The notes under the pieces are model-generated. The model did no database searches. It was not told the DNA's origin and saw only the letters and a program-made list of their open reading frames with translations. Below are positions 58,836 through 64,000 of a stretch of 64,000 nucleotides of DNA, piece after piece (the first letter of the stretch is position 1; each line of letters starts with the position of its first letter). Made by a program: the position numbers and the translations under genes. Source of the DNA: Planoprotostelium fungivorum (taxonomy: Eukaryota; Evosea; Variosea; Cavosteliida; Cavosteliaceae); NCBI GenBank assembly GCA_003024175.1, contig MDYQ01000085.1, positions 37,187-101,186 on the forward strand, in the 5' to 3' direction.

Positions 58836-59807
58836 TCACCACGTTGTCGCCAGCTCATTCGCCAGGTGAACCAACCGCTCCTTCAATTCCACTGATATCC
58901 ACTCGTTGTCTCCCAGATGATAACTCTTATTCTCCAAGACCTGAGCTCCTCCGTATCTGGCTCCACCAATGGACCCCACCAACACAGGACAGTAGTTGTC
59001 CGGCCCAGCAAAACGAATGGACTCGTTCAGAGCCGCAGAGAAATCTGAAGACCTGTGTAAGAAGTAGAGAGCTGCCTTGAGAACCTGCATGATGCATGAG
59101 AACGGGTCGAGATGATGATAAAATCACCTCTGGAGCGTAGCCACCAACGCTTAGATCTGCTTCTTTCGTTGTCTTTGAATCTTTCAGGGCGGTGATGACG
59201 GTGTCGTCTGTTATTTCTCTCTCGACGCTTAGTAATGCCTCCTCCCACGTCTGACCTTCGATGAGATGCCTGCAGAGGAGGTTGACGGCCAAGTGAACTT
59301 GATAGGATCGATCGTTTGCATGCGTGATGTATGTCTCTTCTCGGGTGATTCTGAATAGATCTCTGTCGATGATCATCAATTGCATGTATGACAATTATCC
59401 TCACTGTTTGGATATGAAGGAGGCGCACGACAGAACTGATCCTCTGTGTGCTGCATTGACTCCCACACTACCTCCCCTCTTTTGGACACGTTCGGCTGCT
59501 TCATCTATTGGAATACCTCTCGAATACAATTGGAACACAGAATCGAACACTCCACCCGTATCAAAACACTTTTCCTCGTCATGTGGTGGACCTGATGGAC
59601 TTCAACATATGATCGTATGATATGAACATCACCTCTGAACCAATTGTAATATCTTTCTATCACATCCGATTGCTGATAAGATGTATTCGCCAAGAGAGAT
59701 TCCACAAGACGGATTGACATTCTCATTGGACCACCATTACGGTCACCGCTGGCCAAGCCGAGTAATACTCCCCGACATCGGTCTCTCCGTGGATCGTCCA
59801 CCTGCAT
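58836..59807 (-). CDS. ADP-ribosylglycohydrolase-like protein, altered metal site
   Basis: It starts MQVDDPRRDRCRGVLLGLAS, matching the family's N-terminal RFRGALLGLAVGD. Next come MRMSIRLVESLLANTSYQQS, GGVFDSVFQLYSRGIPIDEA, GGSVGVNAAHRGSVLS (the family's GNGAxMR region) and, at the C-terminus, DFSAALNESIRFAGPDNYCP followed by VLVGSIGGARYGG. Canonical enzymes have TDDT after the first GD and GGDADT near the end to hold two Mg ions. Here these are GGPM and AGPDNY, so the metal site is partly replaced. The role may be ADP-ribose removal with altered chemistry, or binding only. Four exons. It lies 4.2 kb from the macro-domain gene and 75 bases after the MYND gene on the same strand. Confidence 0.7.
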
Positions 59808-59882
59808 TTGCGATCCGGTCGAAATGGAATTACACGAACCACTTTTATTTGGGTATTCAAGAACATCGGCCGATCTCTTTGT

Positions 59883-61202
59883 TTATTTCGATTGATTCTT
59901 CTGCTCTCGTTTGCACATCGCCTTGTGCCCGTGCCAATCTGCCTGCTGATGTTCTCTGCCGCAGTAATGTACTTTTCTGCACCCTTGACACAGACTGAGG
60001 TTCTCGATGACATAACACAACGCACACTCCTTCACCACCTAAGAACGTCATCACCGTTGAAACAACGTGGATGATGTGGATCATCATAATCATGTTCTCT
60101 CTCACTTGTCCATCTGCGGGCCACGAACCTTTCACAGGATATCTCGTCATCACCTCCACGTACGAACCCGGCGGTGTCTTCTTCTTCCACTCGCCCTCCT
60201 TCTCTTCCGAAGTCGCTACAAATGCCTATCCAAATCACTCTGAATATCTCCATTTCATCTTTCACCTCTTCATCGGCCACGATGCGTTGCAGTCTCTCTT
60301 GCACACTCTTCTCGTTCCTCTTAATTGCCATGTTGATGCGTTTCTCCCAAATCAGCCACGTCTCAGTCTGTTGAACGTGTTGTTCGTTCATCCAATAAGA
60401 CAAGAAGTCGCTGCCGATCAGATCGGCCATGCCACCCAACATCATCTGGTGACGATTGAGATGGAGATCGTGATGAGCACGTGTATGTCCCACCTCGAAG
60501 TGTAGATAATCTCGGTTACTTAGCGTGTCTACCCACGGTAAGAGACGTGTTCGATCTTCTTGGGATAGTATGGGGCGTGATTTATCGAGGTCACCCAGCG
60601 TGGCAAATTTGTGGCCTAAGAGGGTGATGTGATTTTGGCCCAGCTTACTGCGATAGAAATCGTCTTTCAATGCTCGAGCGATTCCCATCCAGAATGCGAG
60701 GAAGATCTGATCGATGTTCTTCTGGGAGAAGACGTTGACCCAGAATCTGGTGATCTCGATCAGAGGATGATCAGATGCGATTGAGAAATGGACAATGTGA
60801 AGGACGCGACTCGATGTATCATAGAATGGTACAGAGGACGCTCACCTGCGAATATTCCTCTCCAATTCCTTTCGTGGACCCTGCAACGCGCAGTCCGGGT
60901 AGACAACCCATTCATCTTCTGATATTCCCTCGTCCTCCACCTCGAATCATCTCAATAACTGAATGTGTAGCGATCGATTGGCTCACATCGTAGAGGGCCT
61001 CCAACAGATCGTTCTTCTCGTGTAAAAAGACACGAAAGACATCACCAAAGCGGTCGACGAATCCTTCAGGATCAAGGAGGAGCAGTCGCGATAGCTGACC
61101 ACGATCTAATCTCTTAGGAGTGATTCCATTCTGGGAGGCGAGCTGAACGATCTTCTCGGCAGGAGATCCAGGAGTGAACGTCCACGGACCGTAATATGCC
61201 AT
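59883..61202 (-). CDS. MYND zinc-finger protein
   Basis: It starts MAYYGPWTFTPGSPAEKIVQ at 61202. The middle is helical: RLDRGQLSRLLLLDPEGFVD, ARALKDDFYRSKLGQNHITL, WVDTLSNRDYLHFEVGHTRA and GGMADLIGSDFLSYWMNEQH. The end is a MYND finger: ECALCYVIENLSLCQGCRKV, HYCGREHQQADWHGHKAMCK, then REQKNQSK and TAA at 59883. All Cys/His ligands of the C-x2-C, C-x2-C, C-x3-H, H-x3-C pattern are visible. The order (helical domain then MYND) resembles uncharacterised fungal and amoebal MYND proteins; the finger binds Pro-rich peptides. Partner unknown. Confidence 0.75.
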
Positions 61203-61343
61203 GATGTGCAGCTGCGATCGTTTCCGTCTCAACCCGTCAACATTCAAAAAGAAATCAATTTAAACCGAACCACGAAAAAGTGCAACAAGTGAACCCTCAT
61301 CGCATCAGATGATCTTATGAATCTGTTAGATGTACAAAGTTCT

Positions 61344-64000
61344 TTATCTCCGTCTGACCAAAAGAGCGATGGCGGTCGCGCTCATCACTACAGCCCCGAT
61401 CGTGAGCGGCATCCGAAAACTATCTAAGGGATTCTGTTCACGTCAGTCTCTGTTATTCATCTCTCTTCTCTACCTCTCGATGGTTTCTCAACTCGATCAG
61501 CTCGTCTTTCAATTCGTTCAGAATCTTCTCCCTCTCATCTTCTCTCTCCTCCTTCGTCGTCAGCTGTCGCGTCACGTCTGATATCTGCGACGAGAGCCGC
61601 GATTCCATGTCTGATGCCTTCTTCTCTACTTCGACCGTGATCGTGTGGGCCCTCCTTATGTTCATCACGAGGTCCTCTTTCTCTGATTCTGACCTCAATT
61701 CCACCGCCTTCGCCCTCTCCCTCTGCTCCTCCACGATACGTAACGTCGCGGCGTGCGATTCGCGAGACTCAGTCAGCTGTTGTTGTAGGGTAGACAGGTG
61801 ATCTTGCACTCGGATGTTTTCTGATATGATGTTCCTCAGTTCTTCCGTTTTTCCGTCCATTTTCGATGAGATTTCCACCAATTTTCTCTCCATCTCTTCT
61901 TGATGTCGTCGGTGGGCCTCGTGGATCTGTCGTACATTCCGTGAATTTTCCTCCGAACTCTTTCGGAATTCTCTCAGAACTTTCTCCAGTTGCTCCTCCC
62001 TCTCGGCGAGTTGTAGTTTGACGTTCGACAGTAATTGTGTCGATGTTTTCGATTCTTCTCTGGCTGTACATAATTCGTCTCTCAATCTGTCTATCTCCTT
62101 GCATAAATAAACTGCCGTATCGTTCTTCTCGTCCAACTGTTCAAAATAGAGTGAGAATTCTCTCTACAACGATGTAGATGGAGGGTGCCACCTGCTTACA
62201 CAGTTCGGTGGCCAGTCGGGAGCTCTCTGAATCTTCCTCCACATCTTCTGTGATTTTTTGTGGAATTTTCATGCCGAATCGATCCATCTGACACAATGAG
62301 CTGCATTCCAAAACAATAAAATGTATTTTCGATCGAATTTAAACGAATCATAAAATGCAAATCACCTCGACTCTCAGGTTCTCAGAATGAGACTTTTCCA
62401 AGATAATTCTATCCCTCAACCAGCCTTCCATTCGCTCCTCCGTCTCGTCTCTCTCTTCCTTCAGTGCATCGATTTGAACGTTCAGAACACGTTGAGTCTC
62501 CTCTGCCATGTTGCGAATCTTTCCGATATCCTCTTCCAATTGAATGCATTTTCCTTGGATGTCTTCCCTCCATTTCTCCGCTTCGATCGCTCGAGCCTCA
62601 GCCTCCTCTTTCTGTATCCGCAATCCATTCATCTTCGCCTCAGAACTTTCCTGGAACTTTCCAAGAGGGTCCTATCATAGCTCAGTATCCCCTCGAATCG
62701 AAAACTCACCGAAATTTCGTTGAGATCGTTGATCGACTGATCTTCCACTGAATTTTCCAGGAATTTTCCCCCTGTAGCGTCCAGCGTCGTTGTAGATTCG
62801 AGATCCAACTGGTGAATCAGATCGTTCCAATCACGAGAATTTTCCTTGGAATCTTCCACCGAACCGTTCAGTGAATCTTCTTCGGAAAATTCGTTGATTG
62901 TGATGACGCCATCGGTCATCGATTCTTCTTGCGTGCAAGTGGTACCACTGGTTTCTGTCGACACGGTCTTGTCGACAAGAACGTTCTCGGAATTTTCTGC
63001 GGGGGAGAGGAAGGCAGTGCGCCACAGAGACTCCACCCTTTTTACCCGATCTTCCGGTTCCGCGAACGTGATATCCTCCGCCTCCATCACTTGATCTACA
63101 ACGAGTCAATTTTCATCGTGAAATCTCCTCGAAATTTCCCACCCTTCTTGTTTGTCACGTCGTCCGTCGTGATCGATTGCCACTGTGGTGAAAATTTTTC
63201 GTCCCGGCTCAACGCCTTACCGAGAGAGGTGAGAGTATCTACAACTCTAGACATGTTCTTCCCCTCGATCAAATCGTTGACTGAGAACAATCCTTGGAAC
63301 CTCTTGAATATGCCCATGGCTTCTACTCCTTTGATAAAAAAATGGATGTTCTCCCGGGATCGAAACGTGGACAGACGCTCCCCGGCGGAGGCAGTGTAGA
63401 TGGTGGGAACGATGCCCGGTCTGATGGTACGTGAGATCTCGATGAAACTTCGATGGAAACTCACTGGATGACGTTGAGCAGCTTGCAGAGTATGACACCG
63501 TCTGCGATCCACGCGCGGAATTCTTGCATGACAATACCGTCGTTACCCTGGTTCTGATTTTTCCTCGAATCTTCTCCCATGACCGATTTGACCTCGTCGA
63601 CGTGAATCGAAATTCGGTCGAAATTCACGTGAAATTTGACCGATCTGAAACTCACTTGGGAGGATAAGAGAGCTCTGTCCAATTGAGGTGAGCTCGAACG
63701 GGGTGACACGAGGGGAGAGCGGAAGGCTCTCGAATTTCTCCTGGAGCTGACGGCCATGGCGATGGATGATGATCGAGAGCGAGTGATGGGCTTGAGATGA
63801 GCTCCGGGGGACGAGGACCAATAGATGTTGGCCGGAAAGACTTTTGCAGGTTCGAGACCTGCTTCTGTCATTTTCACATCCATGATGGGATGATATCGTC
63901 ATCGGTTTTCGACGGTGGACATAATCGAGAGTTCACCCAGTACTTGACACATCCATTGTTGTACGGAGAAGATACCACAGAGGTAATCGAAAGCCTCCCC
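61344..64000 (-). CDS. Calponin-homology, coiled-coil, tail-anchored protein (partial, continues past right edge)
   Basis: At the right edge an exon reads EAFDYLCGIFSVQQWMCQVL and splices into EAGLEPAKVFPANIYWSSSP, so the gene begins outside the window. A Ser/Arg-rich insert follows, then a calponin-homology domain: MQEFRAWIADGVILCKLLNV, IQ, RPGIVPTIYTASAGERLSTF, ENIHFFIKGVEAMGIFKRFQ, DLIEGKNMSRVVDTLTSLGK. Next is an acidic linker and then a coiled coil of about 300 residues (KEEAEARAIEAEKWREDIQG; EMERKLVEISSKMDGKTEEL). The last exon gives PLTIGAVVMSATAIALLV then RRR and TAA, a single tail-anchor span. It should link actin filaments to a membrane, like interaptin or calmin. Intron at about 62193-62140 carries a quasi-palindrome. 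Confidence 0.78.
62162..62179. repeat. Palindromic intron element 8
   Basis: CTCTACAACGATGTAGAT, in an intron of the calponin-homology gene. Confidence 0.75.

Overview
The window is nuclear DNA from a compact, gene-dense eukaryote. Genes lie on both strands, coding sequence is split by many tiny GT-AG introns (often 35-70 bases), AATAAA poly(A) signals sit directly after or even inside stop codons, and there is one eukaryotic serine tRNA. Gene content points to an amoebozoan-like protist: fascin/hisactophilin-type beta-trefoil and C2 proteins with YPPQQG repeats, a tail-anchored calponin-homology coiled-coil protein, tyrosine-kinase-like LRR receptors, an SH2 protein, a Munc13-like protein and a DH-PH RhoGEF. 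A protosteloid amoeba would fit, but the species is inference. Nothing prokaryotic (operons, CRISPR, phage) was seen.

Layout. 0-2 kb: a small partial gene and an FBXW4-like F-box/WD40 gene, both minus. 2.3-8.3 kb: a complete UDP-glucose:glycoprotein glucosyltransferase ending in KDEL. 8.5-24.7 kb: a tandem array of three LRR receptor genes. The first has lost its membrane segment and kinase; the other two are full receptor kinases and share near-identical gene-conversion tracts. 25.3 kb: a ubiquitin-like protein with both a GG and a CaaX-type end. 25.6-32.0 kb (minus): a large gene with a MIT-like start, a Glu/Lys-rich middle and a Munc13 (MUN) end. 32.4-36.1 kb: DH-PH-PH RhoGEF. 36.4-38.6 kb: POT/PTR peptide transporter. 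38.8-44 kb: a beta-trefoil gene, a surface-protein gene with one in-frame TGA, and a C2 gene. 44.7-48.4 kb: acyl-CoA dehydrogenase, SH2-only protein, ankyrin protein. 48.8-53.1 kb: two unrecognised multi-exon genes sharing a 135-base divergent promoter. 53.1-57.1 kb: a macro-domain gene and a secreted glycoside hydrolase. 57.1-58.5 kb: an AAA lid-like fragment and unrecognised exons. 58.7 kb: tRNA-Ser(AGA). 58.8-64 kb (minus): ADP-ribosylglycohydrolase-like, MYND-finger and calponin-homology/coiled-coil genes, the last running off the right edge.

The most unusual signal is not a gene. A short element, GTTGTAGAT and its complement ATCTACAAC, recurs dozens of times on both strands, in introns and exons of unrelated genes. 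In at least eight introns two copies face each other as an 18-21 base (quasi-)palindrome just inside the 5' splice site. Elsewhere it forms the 3' splice site itself (TGACTCGTTGTAG). It is almost absent from the LRR-kinase array.

Possible working links: receptor tyrosine-kinase-like proteins with Tyr-bearing tails plus an SH2-only reader (phosphotyrosine signalling); a macro-domain protein plus an ADP-ribosylglycohydrolase-like protein (ADP-ribose turnover); Munc13-like, C2 and RhoGEF genes (membrane and cytoskeleton traffic). All exon boundaries were worked out by eye from GT-AG rules and frame continuity; no similarity search was run.
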